A DNA stretch of 64,000 nt from Sciurus carolinensis (Eukaryota; Chordata; Mammalia; Rodentia; Sciuridae). Both the position numbers and the translations under genes were made by a program. Under the pieces are notes generated by a model, which made no database searches, was not told the DNA's origin, and was given only the letters and a program-made list of their open reading frames with translations. The stretch spans positions 36,472,575 to 36,536,574 of the forward strand of contig NC_062221.1 in NCBI RefSeq assembly GCF_902686445.1, in the 5' to 3' direction. How positions within the stretch are numbered: position 1 is the stretch's first letter; every line of letters starts with the position of its first letter. This document shows positions 1 through 11,885 of this stretch, piece by piece.

Positions 1-1249
1 TAAAGCAATCCTTAGCTGGAAGAGTGAAGTAGGGGGTATCACAATACCAGATCTTCAACTATACTACAAAGCAATAGTAACAAAAACGGCATGGTGTTGG
101 TACCAAAATAGACAGGTAGATCAATGGTACAGAATAGAGGACATGGACACAAACCCAAATAAATACAATTTTCTCATACTAGACAAATGAGCCAAAAATA
201 TGCAATGGAGAAAAGATAACCTCCTCAACAAATGGTGCTGGGGAAAACTGGAAATCCATATGCAACAGGATGAAATTAAACCCCTATCTCTCACCATGCA
301 CAAAAATCAACTCACTATGGATCAAGGACCTTGGAATCAGACCAGAGACCCTTCATCTTACAGAAGAAAAAGTAGGTCCAAATCTTCAACATGTCGGCTT
401 AGGATCAGACTTCCTTAACAGGACTCCCATAGCACAAGAAATAAAAGCAAGAATCAACAACTGGGATAGATTCAAACTAAAAAGTTTTCTCTCAGCAAAG
501 GAAACTATCAGCAATGTGAAGAGAGAGAACCTACAGAGTGGGAGAAAATCTTTGCCACTCATACTTCAGATAGAGCACTAATTTCCAGAATCTATAAAGA
601 ACTCAAAAAACTCTACACCAAGAATACAAATAATCCAAACCACAAATGGGCTAAGGAAATGAACAGACACTTCACAGAAGAAGATGTACAAGCAATCAAC
701 AGATACATGAAAAAATGTTCAACATCTCTAGTAATAAGAGAAATGCAAATCAAAACTACCCTAAGATTCCATCTCACCCCGATTAGAATGACAATTATCA
801 AGAACACAAGCAACAATAGTTGTTGGCGAGGATGTGGGGAAAAAGGTACACTCATACATTGCTGGTGGGGTTGCAAACTAGTGCAACCACTCTGGAAAGC
901 AATATGGAGATTCCTCAGAAAGCTTGGAATGGACCCACCATTTGACCCAGCTATCCCACTCCTTGGCCTATACCCAAAAGACTTAAAATCAGCCTACTGC
1001 AGAGATACAGCCATATCAATGTTCATAGCTGCTCAATTCACAATAGCCAGATTATGGAACCAACCTTCAATTGATGAATGGATAAAGAAACTGTGGTATA
1101 TATATACCATGGAATATTACTCAGCCATAAAGAATGATAAAATTATGGCATTTACAGGCAAGTGGATGAAATTGGAGAATATCATGCTAAGTGAGATTAG
1201 CCAATCTCAAAAAACCAAAGGACGAATGATCTCACTGATAAGTGGATGA
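1..1249 (+). pseudogene. L1 ORF2 C-terminal fragment (broken)
   Basis: This is the C-terminal part of the L1 endonuclease/reverse transcriptase protein, starting just after the RT domain. The reading frame is broken by small changes in the first 650 bases: readable pieces lie near 1-190 and 270-581. It is then open from 659 to the stop at 1247-1249 (196 codons). The open part holds the C-terminal cysteine-rich motif [19 protein letters not shown], the zinc-knuckle-like element of mammalian L1 ORF2. It also has the familiar [10 protein letters not shown] stretch near the end. A 9-base deletion relative to the 36.6-kb copy removes three residues just before the DEW motif. The ATG at 659 is internal, not a real start. 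Confidence 0.93.
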
Positions 1250-1470
1250 TGACACATAATGGGGAGTGGGAGGGGGACAAGAATGGAGGAAGGAAGGACT
1301 ATATAGAGGTAAAAGAGGGGTGGGAGGGGTGGGGGGAAGGGAAAAATAACAGAATGAATCAAACAACATTACCCTATGTAAATTTATGATCACACAAACA
1401 GTATGCCTTTACTCCACAAACAGAGAAACAACATGTATCCCATTTGTTTACATTAAAAAAAAAAGAAATG
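1..1470 (+). mobile_element. LINE-1 3' portion, truncated by the window edge
   Basis: A young-looking L1 in sense orientation. The window opens inside the C-terminal third of ORF2. The coding part ends at a TGA at 1247-1249. A G-rich 3' UTR follows (G runs about 1260-1345), then the conserved L1 tail block with CCCTATGTA near 1372 and an A-rich end at about 1453-1464. It aligns by eye almost base for base with the 3' end of the L1 at 35.5-37.1 kb, so both belong to the same or closely related subfamilies. The true 5' end lies outside the window. Confidence 0.95.
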
Positions 1471-1484
1471 AAGAAAAGAATATA

Positions 1485-1800
1485 TAAAGACACTCCCATG
1501 CAAACAAAAGCATACAGAATTTATCTCCATCTGAACTGTTATACAAGAAATGTTAAAGGACAGTCTTCGAACAGAATGAAAGAAACATTAATGAGTAAGA
1601 GGAAAACATAGGACGGTATAAAACTCATGGTAGGAGTAATTATACAAACTCAGGTTGTTCTAATTTTGTAAGCATAGTGAGCAAACATTTACACTTTTAG
1701 TATGAAGACTAAAAAATAACAATTAAATTATAGTAAACAATTTGTATGTCAAGTAATTTAGAAAGGTAAAAAATGAGATATCAAAAAATAAAAATATGAG
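1485..1800 (+). mobile_element. Older L1 fragment (end of ORF1 and inter-ORF region)
   Basis: Directly after the young L1 tail comes sequence resembling the end of an ancient mammalian L1 or HAL1 ORF1. It has a run like 'ttatctccatctgaactg', then a block like 'acaagaaatgttaaagg' and AT-rich inter-ORF sequence. The fragment is decayed and has no open frame. The young L1 seems to have landed in or beside it. The class is recognised from memory of L1M consensus patterns; the right boundary is uncertain. Confidence 0.6.
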
Positions 1801-3185
1801 GAAGAATGGAATAGAATCAAAGAACTTTTTTTTAATTAGGAAGCTTTTCCTCTTGTTTTTTGTTTCCTTTAAGACTAAGATTTTAAAGTCATTTTAATTT
1901 TCTATCATTTAAAAATGCCTTACTGTATTCAAATAACTAAAATGAACTAGAACATAAGAAATTGTATATATTAGAATCTAAATGAATTAAATAGAAATAA
2001 GTGGGAACAAATAGAGAATAAGAACATCAGAATGAAGTTCTTTGAAATATATCTATAATGTATCTGGGAATAAATATGTTGAAGTATGAAATTTGTGAAA
2101 TAAAGGTATTTTTACTTTATTAAGGATATACATAGAAGATTTTTCTTACTGAAAGTAGAAAAGTGTAGCTTGTCCATATATGAATAACCTAATGCTGTAA
2201 AACTGACTGAAAAAATGCATTTGTTTAATACATAATACTATTTTAATAAATTTTAAGTACATACTAGTTTTGGTTTACTGATACATATTTTTTGGTTAAA
2301 TAAATATAATATCTAGAGAATTGCTTTCTCTGGAGAGGGAAATAATATATATCTATATTTATTGAATTTGTTCTTGATTCCACCACAGCCCATTTAAAAT
2401 TTTAAATTATAAACATATTTGTACACTTATTTATTTATTTTTTACTGTGTTTTTCTCTCAGGCAAAGACGTAAAAAATGAAAATGGGACCAAGTCTGTTT
2501 ATTTGGCTTCTTGCATTCAGCACTAACAGTACATCTCTAGGATTCATAGACACATTTATGCTTTAGATATTCTACACAGATTTTCCCTATTCCATTCCAA
2601 TTAAATCATACTGTATATTTTCTTCTATTGTCATGTATTTAAAAATCTGTATATAATTACTTTCTCCCCCTGGTGTTCTGAAGTTCAGAGCAAAATAGTT
2701 GGCATAAGTAACTTTCTAATTTTAATTTAGTCACCATTCCCTTTAGTATGTACACTCATCATACAAAATGCAAATTTGCTGTTGATTCCCTTTTCTGCTT
2801 TACTATCCTGTATTTTCTCTCGCATCTACCACACTATTTTGTTATATGGATCTTCAAAATGTATCTTAGGATACATTTTAACAAAGGAATCTGGGCTTCT
2901 GGGTTTTTTTTTACCAGTGAAATTTCAAATTAGTTTTCAAGTTTAAAAAATAATCTAATGATATAGCTATCCATTAGAATTGATCCTATTCAAGAGCAAC
3001 AGAAAACCTAATATTAGCTTAAGTCAGTATGTGTTTTATTTTTTCTTACATAATAGAGAAGATGGAGGTATAAAACCATGGAAGATGTTTTTAGCATTCC
3101 ATGTTGCTGCCCTAAACAAAATGAGAGTTTTGTTAGTAATGAAAAGGTCAAATTTATATAGAAAAGGATACTATTTTATTGATGC
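1801..3185. other. AT-rich intergenic sequence, nothing identified
   Basis: Very AT-rich single-copy-looking DNA with short A and T runs. I see no gene, no splice-flanked exon with a convincing frame and no recognisable repeat. Open frames at 2748-2933 and 2980-3192 are short and have no recognisable protein similarity. Confidence 0.6.
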
Positions 3186-3390
3186 ATATTAATTACACAG
3201 AATGATGAATTCATTGTGGCATATTCATGCATACATAAAAACATAATTTGATATATTTAACTACCCAATACCTTTCCTCTCCCCACTTCTCCTTCCCCAA
3301 ACCCCTTTCTCTATCCTACTGTTCTCCCTTCTAGTTTTACGAAGTCCATTTTTTAATTTTCTTTTTAGCTTTCCTATATGAGAAAAACAT
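3186..3390 (-). mobile_element. Antisense L1 3' UTR tail
   Basis: Read on the minus strand this is a purine-rich, G-run-rich stretch followed by an AT-rich block. It has the layout of a second type of rodent L1 3' tail: an agaaggg/ggggaaggag-like tract, then a conserved AT block ending at about 3190. On the plus strand it shows as the C-rich tract at 3280-3340. It is diverged, and no ORF2 coding part is attached. Confidence 0.5.
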
Positions 3391-3792
3391 GATATTTTTC
3401 CCTTCATATCTAAGTAATGTCTTCCCGTAGCATAGTCATTTCCAAAATTCCATCAATTAGTTTCATTAATTAAGAAAAAAATTTGCTTTTTTGCAACCAG
3501 AGATTTAAATAAGAAAATGGGATACTTCTCCATTTATTTATTAAGATGCTTTAGTAGGAGATAATGTAAGACAGTAATATATATTTAAAGTTGAATCTTG
3601 GATTCTGTGTTGTCTGGTAATATCTCACCTATTACTAATAGTTTATAAATATAAATAGCCACAAAAATATTTAGATTGCTTTTGTTAATCACATTCTTAT
3701 TCCCAAAACACAAATTGTAGTGTCAATGATGATTAGATTTCTCTTCTCACCTGGATTTAAGTAAGAGCATCAATGAGAAGTAGTTCTGCTTC
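3391..3792. other. Intergenic, nothing identified
   Basis: AT-rich sequence between the L1 tail and the LTR. No coding, RNA or repeat signal that I can name. Confidence 0.5.
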
Positions 3793-4357
3793 TGTTGTGA
3801 CAACATGCAAACAGAAGGTAGTCCAAGCAGCAACCTTCAAGGCAGGGGTGAGCAGGTGCTTATTGAAGGCCAGTCACTCTTGTCCTGTGTCCCTCATGGG
3901 CAAGGGAAAGGGTTACTGTAGAAGGGATGGGCTGGCCGTGAAATAAAAGTCTAATGAAATTTGTCAAGAAAACTGACAGGAGACAAAATTATCTTTGAAG
4001 CAGGGGCATGACAATTGAGCCGAATATCAGGGTCTGGCTCTAACAAAGGAAGGAGCCTGTGCTTGGTTTATTTATAGTGGTACAGATCAAAAGGGGGAGG
4101 GTGGGAGCTTCTTCCGTGAAAAACAGGATAAGGGGTGGAGTCAAGCAAGCCATTTGGCTCTAAGGGGTCATTCCCACATCCAGGGCCTGCATTTGAACTT
4201 CCCACATGGACCAAAGCAGGGAAACCACATGACTCCAGCGGTTTCTAAGCCCAGATTTTCCTCTCTAATAGCTCAACCAAGCTTGGTCCCTATCCAGGAC
4301 ATGGCTGGCTTCCCACCAGTCACAGTAATGCTGAGGAAGAATGTCCATATCACAACA
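3793..4357 (+). mobile_element. Probable solo LTR of an endogenous retrovirus-like element
   Basis: A 565-bp block clearly richer in G and C than its surroundings. It starts with TGTTGTGA and ends with its exact reverse complement TCACAACA, giving the TG...CA ends and short inverted termini typical of retroviral LTRs. An AATAAA-type motif lies near 3941 and a TATA-like stretch near 4070. Possible 5-bp target duplications (GCTTC and GCTCT) match only in part. No internal region or second LTR is attached, so it would be a solo LTR. The strand is a guess. The family is not recognised. Confidence 0.55.
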
Positions 4358-4589
4358 GCTCTTTGCTTTTGAAGCAAGAATATGATTAGTACTATTTCCA
4401 TTTTTCCTTTTTGTCTGTATCACTCAAAAAAAAAATAGGCATTCTTAAGTGAAAATTATACTCTGTCCATGCTTATTTCAGGTAAAATATTGAATAGAGT
4501 GGGGCAAGTGGAGAAAAATGAGGAACACTCTTGAGTCAATACCTTACCACTTCCTAAGGGCCACCATCTCGTATCTGAGTTTACAGAAT

Positions 4590-4705
4590 GGACTTCATTT
4601 TTGTTCACCTTTGTATTCACAGCACTTTGCAAATGCCTTGACAGAGAGTAGATACATAGTAGAAAAATTTGGTAGTTGCTTGAATATATTAATGAATGTG
4701 TACAA
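4590..4705 (+). repeat. L2 (LINE-2) 3'-end fragment
   Basis: Matches the remembered L2 3' end: a block like 'cacagcactttgcaaatgcc', then 'agtagatacatagtag', then a decayed 'gaatatattaatgaatg' tail. Ancient mammalian relic, no coding content. Confidence 0.6.
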
Positions 4706-7094
4706 TGTGTGGATCATTTTTCTTTGAACTACTTTAAATGTACAGTGTGCCTCTTTCTCTAAGTTTCATCCTTAGGAAGGGAACTCACACATTTTTAAAA
4801 GATGTTTCTCATCATCGGGACTTCTTTTGAAGCTATTCATCTGTTAAAGGGGGTTATCTACTATGGGGATATATCAGTACCTTTCTCCAAGGTGTTTTCT
4901 GAGCCAGTTTTATTCCAGCTGGAGACATACAGAGAAGCAATTTATTTGAAGGTTAGACATGTCCCTTTTGTCTAAGAGAAACAATAGAGGAAGTGTAATA
5001 TCAAATTCAGGAAGGATATTTTGAACTAGTCTCATATATTCCCAAGATGTGTTGTACTGATGGTGGTAACCATGAGGTACAATGGTAGAGAGACAGTTCA
5101 TGAAATGGATGGGTTTGCTTATGCATTATGCAATTATTTAATTGCAGCTGCAATCAACATCTTATCATTCTTGGTTTGAGGAAAGTTTGCATAAAATTCC
5201 ACTGCAAATTATTTATGATATTTTCAAAGTTTAGCCTTCCTAATATTTGAGAACTGTTTTAATCAGAATTCAAGTTAATTGAATTTTACAATATTTAATG
5301 GGTCTCAGTTTTTAAATTACAGACTTAAAAATACATTTGTCTAGGATGCTCCTTGTGTATGCTTATTTATCTGTGTAATTATTAATAATATTGGCTTTTT
5401 CTCTAATAAATTTAGTGACAAATTTCATAGGCCCTAATTGGTGAAAAGGAGTCAATGAGAGAGAACGCTTCTAAGTGATGAAAAACACATATGAACTCAG
5501 TGTTCAGTAACATCTTTTTAATGTGAGGATGCAGCTGTTAGTGATCTGTTCATATTCTGTCCTAAAAATGAACAGTATTATTCCTCATAAGATCACTCTG
5601 TAAACAAGGCAAGGTCTTCAAAACCTCCTCAGTGTGGTTACTTTTCACGGTAGTTTCTTAAACGAGTTGCCAAGACATTTCATCACCTCTTACAATGAAG
5701 CAACTCATGGCACTGGCCTGGCATGGGAAGGATTTATTGACCATGAAGTCTGAACTGCTACATATTGATGAACATGAACTCTGCTTCTTGCCACTCAAAC
5801 CTCACCTTACAGGGTTGCAGCTGTGTTCGGCAGCAGAATGCCAGATGGCACCAAGATATCAATTGATTACCACTCAGGAACAATGTCACCTGCCAGGACG
5901 GATGGCAGACAAATTGACAAAGACAATGTGAGGTTTGCAGGTCTGAATAAAGAAGCCCTTTCAATAGATTTATAGCTGCATTTTAAAATGTGAACCATTT
6001 AGAAACCTTCAGGATAAAGCCACAGATTTAATTATATAACCATGCACATTTTGCTGGAATCTTTTAACATCAGATTCCTTTACTTGCCTCCAAGGCTAGA
6101 AGGCTAATATAACGTATTCTATGTTGCATGCCATTGCAAATCCAAAGCTATCTAAACTCTGCTTTTAAAATGCATCCTTAGCTGCCTTTTTTGATGATCA
6201 GTTAACATTATAAACTTGGGCCAGAAAGAAAGCCAGTAGAAAACTGCCTGAAGAATACTGGAATTCATAAGCTGTCAGCATGAGTTATTTGTCCACAAAG
6301 AATGCCTTTTATGAGTAAGTCTTGTTTTTATAGAAGCATTATTATCACATTTGGCATCATTTTATGTAGCATATCTTGGATTGTTTGCACTCAAACTTTG
6401 GCTATATACTGTATCTGATGACTTGGAATGGATGCCAGTATTTGAAAAAGCCACATGCCATGTTACTCAGCTTAGCTTTGGTAAAGAAGTCCTGTAGGTT
6501 TTTTAAAAAAATATTCCTGTGAAACTTCTTGTTTGTTGTAGCTTATTTTCAAGTTTATTTGAAGAGATTCTAGTATGATACCAAAAACTCTATTTCAACA
6601 AAATAGAGCTTATTGTTTCTTTTATTCAGTACATGGATGGCCCATAATTATTGTCTCTGATAAAGGAGCATGCATTTACTTAAGTGCACATATAAAATTG
6701 TCTTGGACAAGAAATTGTTCTACTCACCTGAGCTGTTACCAAAGTACTTCATTTGCTGCAAGAAAGGCTTTACTTTGAACACCTGATATTACTGGAAAAC
6801 ACAGGTGCATGGACCCTGAATCCTGTGTTGAGTTACATAATTTAACTCTGAAAATATAAGTTTATCGTCTATAACTGACATCACAGTCTGTTGGAGCACA
6901 CATTCCTCTTGATGGTGGGGACAGAGGAATGAACCTTAAATTTTCTTATTAAATATAATTTAATATTTTCTTGTACAGTATAGTCACTTTACTTAAATAT
7001 TCTGTAAATATAAAGTTAAGGCATACTATCAGGACTATTCTTTGCTTCATGCCAGGTTTCTTCCTGATATAACTTTCCAGAGTTTGGTACACTG
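4706..7094. other. Intergenic stretch without recognised repeats
   Basis: No gene found. The part from about 5560 to 6540 is less AT-rich and more complex than the rest of the desert and holds no transposon I can name. The 78-codon frame at 5695-5931 lies here but resembles no protein I know. It could be unique or conserved noncoding DNA, or an ancient repeat I fail to recognise. Confidence 0.5.
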
Positions 7095-7493
7095 TGTTAT
7101 GGTTTGGTTCTTAAATGTTTCTCAAATGCTGTATGTTAAAGGCTTGGTCCCTGATGAAAAAGTGTTCAGTTGGGACAATTGTGAGGTGATTGATCATGAG
7201 GTCTCTCACCTCATGAATGCATTAATTCATAGCTTAATTGACTCTTGGGGAAGGGAAATTTTAATGAAAACTCTCCCTATTTTTTTTTTTTTAACTTCCT
7301 GGTCACCATGAGGTGAGCAGCTTTCTTTTTCCATGGGTTTCTGCCATGATGTACTGCCTTACCAAAGGACTAAAAGCAACAGAGCCAAGCAACTGTAGAC
7401 TAAAACCTATAAAAGTACAAGCCAAAATTTATCTTCCTTTCTTTCCAGTTTTCCCAGGTGTTTTGCCACAGCCATAGATAATAGATTAACACA
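7095..7493 (+). mobile_element. MaLR-type solo LTR, diverged
   Basis: Starts TGTTATGGTTTGG, the characteristic 5' end of MaLR LTRs in this genome, and ends GATTAACACA, giving TG...CA ends. Between these lie the usual landmarks: a 'gcttggtccctgatg' block, a 'gcattaattcat' block, 'ctgccatgatgtactgcc' and a terminal 'ttgccacagccatagataa'. It carries a poly-T expansion near 7277-7290. No internal region is seen. A more diverged MaLR subtype than the 26.6- and 60.0-kb copies. Confidence 0.7.
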
Positions 7494-8357
7494 CCTTGGT
7501 TTAAGGTAAATCTTTCTAATTCTCTTAAATATATTTGCCCTGACAGTCAATCCTAAATTGCTGTCTGCTGATGTCCCCTTAGTTCCTCCTGGTTTAGACC
7601 CTTAGGTTGGCATTCATTGATGGTGATTCTATAGCTTCTATTGCCTTGGATCCAAAACTTTTAGATTCTGTTGGTCCATTTTTTCCAAGCTGGGGAACTT
7701 TGTAGGCCTTCTTGACATTGCTACATCTTTAGCTAGAGAACAAAGAACCTGCCCAGTTCTTTCGTGTTCAAGCAAGTGTGAGATTCCCGTGCCCACTTCT
7801 GCCTCTCTTTCTGCCTGTGAATGGCAATGTTCTACTTCTAGTCTTCTGTGGTTACCATCCACCTAGTGGAAAAGATGGTTCTTCTCTTCCAGTCTGTTCC
7901 CTACCCTACCATTTTTAAAATTTGTCTTTTCCATATTTCCAATTGGGGTTCAGGTCCCTTCTCAGAGACCTCCTCCATATCTTAACAAACTTCTATTCGG
8001 TGTATTTATATTTCTGTCATTGCTAAATCATTTATTTCCTAAATCAAAGTAAAGCTATCCTGATATCATTTATATATGATATCTTCCCTATAGTTTGATT
8101 TTGGCAAATAGTCATGCCTAGATTTCATCTCAATGTTTGAAAAGAATCTTCTAAAATGTAGGAAAAAATAACAATGTCTATTATGTCTCTATAGTCTACA
8201 AAGTGTCCATTTTTAAACTAAACCTCAAGCTTGATTTTTCATCACTTGCTTTTCATCTCTCCTGGTTTGGCGAGGTAAAATCTGGGAGCTGACTGTTTTT
8301 TGTATATGTGAACACTAGAGGGCAGTATGTCTTACCTGAGAACAATCATTTTCTAAT
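7494..8357. other. Intergenic, nothing identified
   Basis: Mixed composition with pyrimidine-rich patches. No gene or nameable repeat. The 74-codon antisense frame at 7638-7862 has no recognisable domain. Confidence 0.5.
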
Positions 8358-8510
8358 CATGCATCAGAATCACCTGAGAGCATATTAAAATTGATTTCTG
8401 TTTTTTTCCTCAATGTCTCTAATTTAGTAGGTTTTACATGGACCAAAGAATTTTCACTTCTTTGACTAATAACTTTGCCACCAGCACAAACTTCTTTGAG
8501 GAGTGCTGCA
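8358..8510 (+). mobile_element. MER5A-like hAT DNA-transposon relic
   Basis: Contains the hallmark 'gcatcagaatcacctgaga' block of MER5-type elements. A decayed 'tctctaatttagtaggttt' and an 'aagaattttcacttc' block follow in the expected order. Non-autonomous, non-coding, ancient. Confidence 0.65.
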
Positions 8511-9602
8511 TCATTGTCCAGTTGTGAGTTGTAAATGCATTTGTTCAAGAGTGACAAGAATGTCCTCATAGCTGAAATAATGGAAAGACTCATTGTGATA
8601 TGCTTCTCTGAATTCCAAAGACACAATTCAGGTGACTCACTAGTCATATTTGCAGTTGCAAATTTACTTCTAGTCTAGATATTGAGTCTAGCATTTTCCT
8701 AGAAATTCTTGGGTTTCAAAGATTCCCTAGGACACAATATAACACTTAAAACCCAGCTATAACTGTGGAAATCTGTATTCTGAACAAAAAGAAAAAGAAG
8801 AAGAAAAGAAAACACTTCATATATTGCAAATTCAGAGCCCAAGAAAGAAGATTTAAAGATTATTTTCTATGTCCCTTCATTTAGCTTATTACAGGGAGAG
8901 GTGCACATGTATGATTTTTCTAAAGCGTCATGACCTTGTGTTCAAATGCCTAGAGTTTTCTACTAGGGGTTAGTCATAACTCTGTGCTATGAATATAAAT
9001 CCTGAGCTTGGACTTTATTGTTCAGTCTCTAAGTTCTTTCCTGTATGTTATCAATCTACCTTGTGAACTCTGGTGTTATTTAGAGGACTTGCAAGAGTTC
9101 TGTAGGTAAATATTAAATGTCCACAGTGGAAATTTTGAATGAAGCTCAGAAAAAATCTTGCAACGTAGGTGAAAATCACTTCTGTGGATGATTCATGGGC
9201 AACCTGGAGAAATCTGTTAAATAAGATCCTTACCAGGCAAAGATGAGAAGCATAACTTATATGCCTCCAGATTCCACTATGTGTGAGGCAAGTGCTCATG
9301 TGGGAACTCATGTGCTTAAGCTTTGTCATGGATCTCATTCAGCTCTGAGAGCATTCCATGGCCCTTGCTAGCTCGGTCTGTGATACGGTGTTTGCTTCTG
9401 CATATGCAATGTCCATAAACCTCATCTCTTAATCTAGATTTCGTTCTCTTCTGCTAACCTCCTTTCTGGCCAGATGAGCCACATCTTCCTAGAACCAAGT
9501 CACTTGTCTTTATTATCCTCTAATTCTTGTCTTGACTTAAACTTATGTCCTCCTGTTTAGTGACTTGCTTTTCCCTTTTCAAGAATATTTTATTTTCATT
9601 CA
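8511..9602. other. Intergenic, nothing identified
   Basis: No gene or clear repeat. The antisense 95-codon frame at 9051-9338 shows no domain, signal peptide or codon pattern that would support a gene. Confidence 0.45.
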
Positions 9603-9780
9603 GCAAGGTGTTGCATTCCTTTAATCCCAGCAGTTTGGGAGGCTAAAGCAGGAGTTTCACGAGTTCAAAGCCTGCCTCAGCAATTTAGCAAGGTTCTGAG
9701 CAACTTAGTGAGACCCTGCCTCAAAAGTAAAAATAAAGCAATCTGGGATGTGGCTCTGTGGTTCAATTCCTGGTACCAAA
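9603..9780 (+). mobile_element. Dimeric B1/ID-type SINE
   Basis: Left half is 7SL-derived (B1-like): 'taatcccagcagtttggga', then 'gagttcaaagcctgcctca'. Right half is an ID-type unit: 'gggatgtggctctgtggttc', ending 'cctggtacc'. An A-rich linker separates them at about 9722-9738. This dimer layout is typical of sciurid and related rodent genomes. Moderately diverged. Confidence 0.88.
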
Positions 9781-9805
9781 CAAACAAAAAACCTTTTTTT
9801 TAATA

Positions 9806-11225
9806 GCAAAGTTCAAATTTATAAATTCATGGATTTGATTTAAAAATAAACTTTTGAAATGTCTACATTATAAGAAAAAATGTGAAAATTAATTTTTCTA
9901 TTTCTTCTGTATTAAACTTGAAATTTCTTGAGGCAGCATGCATAGTGCAGGATCAGGACCTTAGGTATGGAAATGCAGTCACTTGATTTTTTTTTGGTAT
10001 AATTCCATCCAAAGAAGAGTTAAGTTATAATAATTAACCTAAAAAATGCAAAAAATAACAAAAATATTTGCCAGTATTTAGTAAGTGATGCTGTATCGGA
10101 AACAATGTCATCAGAGGATGACACCCCTCTTAGTTGTTAGAAGAATATGACACCTCAAAGTATTTACTAGTGAGATATACATGGATTCTTACTGCTAATT
10201 TTAGCTCTAATACTTAGCACGGTGTTTTGAGTAGTAAAATTCTTAATATGCTTTTATTAAATAGGTCAACACCAGGAAGATCTGTATATTCTAGAAAAAC
10301 CAAATCACTTCACATGTTTACACTCACAGAAATAGCAATGATTTCAGGTATTGGTGGGGCTGGATCAAAAGTAGTCTTAAAAGTTTTAGGACTCAGACTC
10401 TTGATATACTTAAAAAATGTTGAGGATTCCAAATTCTTTTTATTGTGAACTATTCCTATTCATATTTACAGTATTAGGACTTAAAGAAATTTAAAATATT
10501 TTTATTTATTAACCCACTTAAAATCACATAATAAACACATGTGTTTTTATAGACACACTTTTATGTAAAATGGAATTTTTCTTTTCTTATCAGAGATTCT
10601 TGTCAGAAGAGTGGCATTGCTTTACACATTGACAATTCTTTTCAATATCTGCCTTAACAGAAGTCAACTGGGTTCTCATGTCTACTTCTGCATTTAGGCT
10701 GTTGTGATGTCATGTGTCCTGCCCAGCCTCTGGAAATTCCACTGGACTTCATGAGAAAATGAATGTGGAAAGGAAAACAAGGGTCTCAATAATCTAGAAG
10801 TAATTTGATATATGAAGCTCCTGACCAGTTTCAGAAAAATCCTGGGATCCCCGGATACTTCTTTGAAAACTACTGACCTGATTACTCATAAGTAGTTTTC
10901 TTGTCTTGTTAGATTCACTAAACACAATAATGCAATATAAGTAAAATAAGTTGTAGTAAATAGTGAAGAAATGGAAACTGAGAAAAATACAGGGAGATAC
11001 TGTTTCTTCTCTCCATCTCTACCTAATCCATCTCTACATAATTCCACTTTTTTTGTATATTTTTAAAATTTTTTCTTAAATAAGGTGTAATGACAACATA
11101 GTACAAACTGAAGGAAAAAAATAACTCCCACATTTTCATATTGATCCAATACGGGATTACTATTTTCTTAATAAGAAAGCGACAATTTATGGGCTATATA
11201 TCAAGAATCAAAATATTGTGAAACT
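9806..11225. other. Intergenic with a possible MER5-like end
   Basis: AT-rich desert. About 10838-10880 ('gggatccccggatacttc', then 'gaaaactactgacc') resembles the end of a MER5-type DNA transposon, but the rest of the element is not seen. No gene found; the 73-codon frame at 10227-10448 is unremarkable. Confidence 0.4.
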
Positions 11226-11410
11226 GGCTGGGTGGGGTGGTGCACAGGGGCTCAGGAGGCTGAGACAGGAGGATCTCGAGTTCAAAGTCAGCCTCAGCAA
11301 AAGTGAGGCACTGAGCAACTCAATGAGACCTTGTCTCTGAATAAAATACAAAATAGTGCTGGGGGTGTGACTCAGTGGTCAAGTGTCCCTAAGTTTAATC
11401 CCCAGTACTA
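11226..11410 (+). mobile_element. Dimeric B1/ID-type SINE
   Basis: Starts GGCTGGGTGGGGTGGTGCAC and carries 'ggaggctgagacaggagg' (B1 half). An A-rich linker and an ID half with 'gtgctgggggtgtgactcag' follow. It ends at 'ccccagtacta' and passes into an AT/CA simple repeat (11411-11450). A possible weak target duplication (gtgaaact before, aatgaaact after) flanks it. Confidence 0.88.
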
Positions 11411-11841
11411 AAATATAAATATATATATATGTACACACACATATATATACAATGAAACTTACACATTTCATAGATCAGAGATTCAATTTCAATACTACCA
11501 TATTTAATTTCAATAAAATTCCTGATTTACAATTTTTATAATAGAGAAATCAAATATATTATATATTAACCCAATTTATATGTAGTTTTAAGCAACTCTC
11601 AAATGTGCTTAGGTAAGAGGTGTTTGTAATCAAGTTTAGAAATGAAAACTTGAGAAAAGGTGGTACATAGTTAGACATCTAACTCATCAGCACTGGTTTA
11701 TAGACTTACAGATTAATAATAACTGACAATAAAATAAACACATACATAGCTAAGCCTTTCTTATGTTGAATATAGAAAGTCTAAAATGAGTTTAAAATAT
11801 TCAATAATATATGTACATGTTTCAAATCATCTCATGTCTGC

Positions 11842-11885
<44 letters not shown>

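Noticed and set aside
5695..5931. 78-codon open frame starting MKQLMALAWH
   Set aside because: No recognisable domain, no Kozak-like or splice context I trust, and an overlapping antisense frame of similar length. Not called as a gene.
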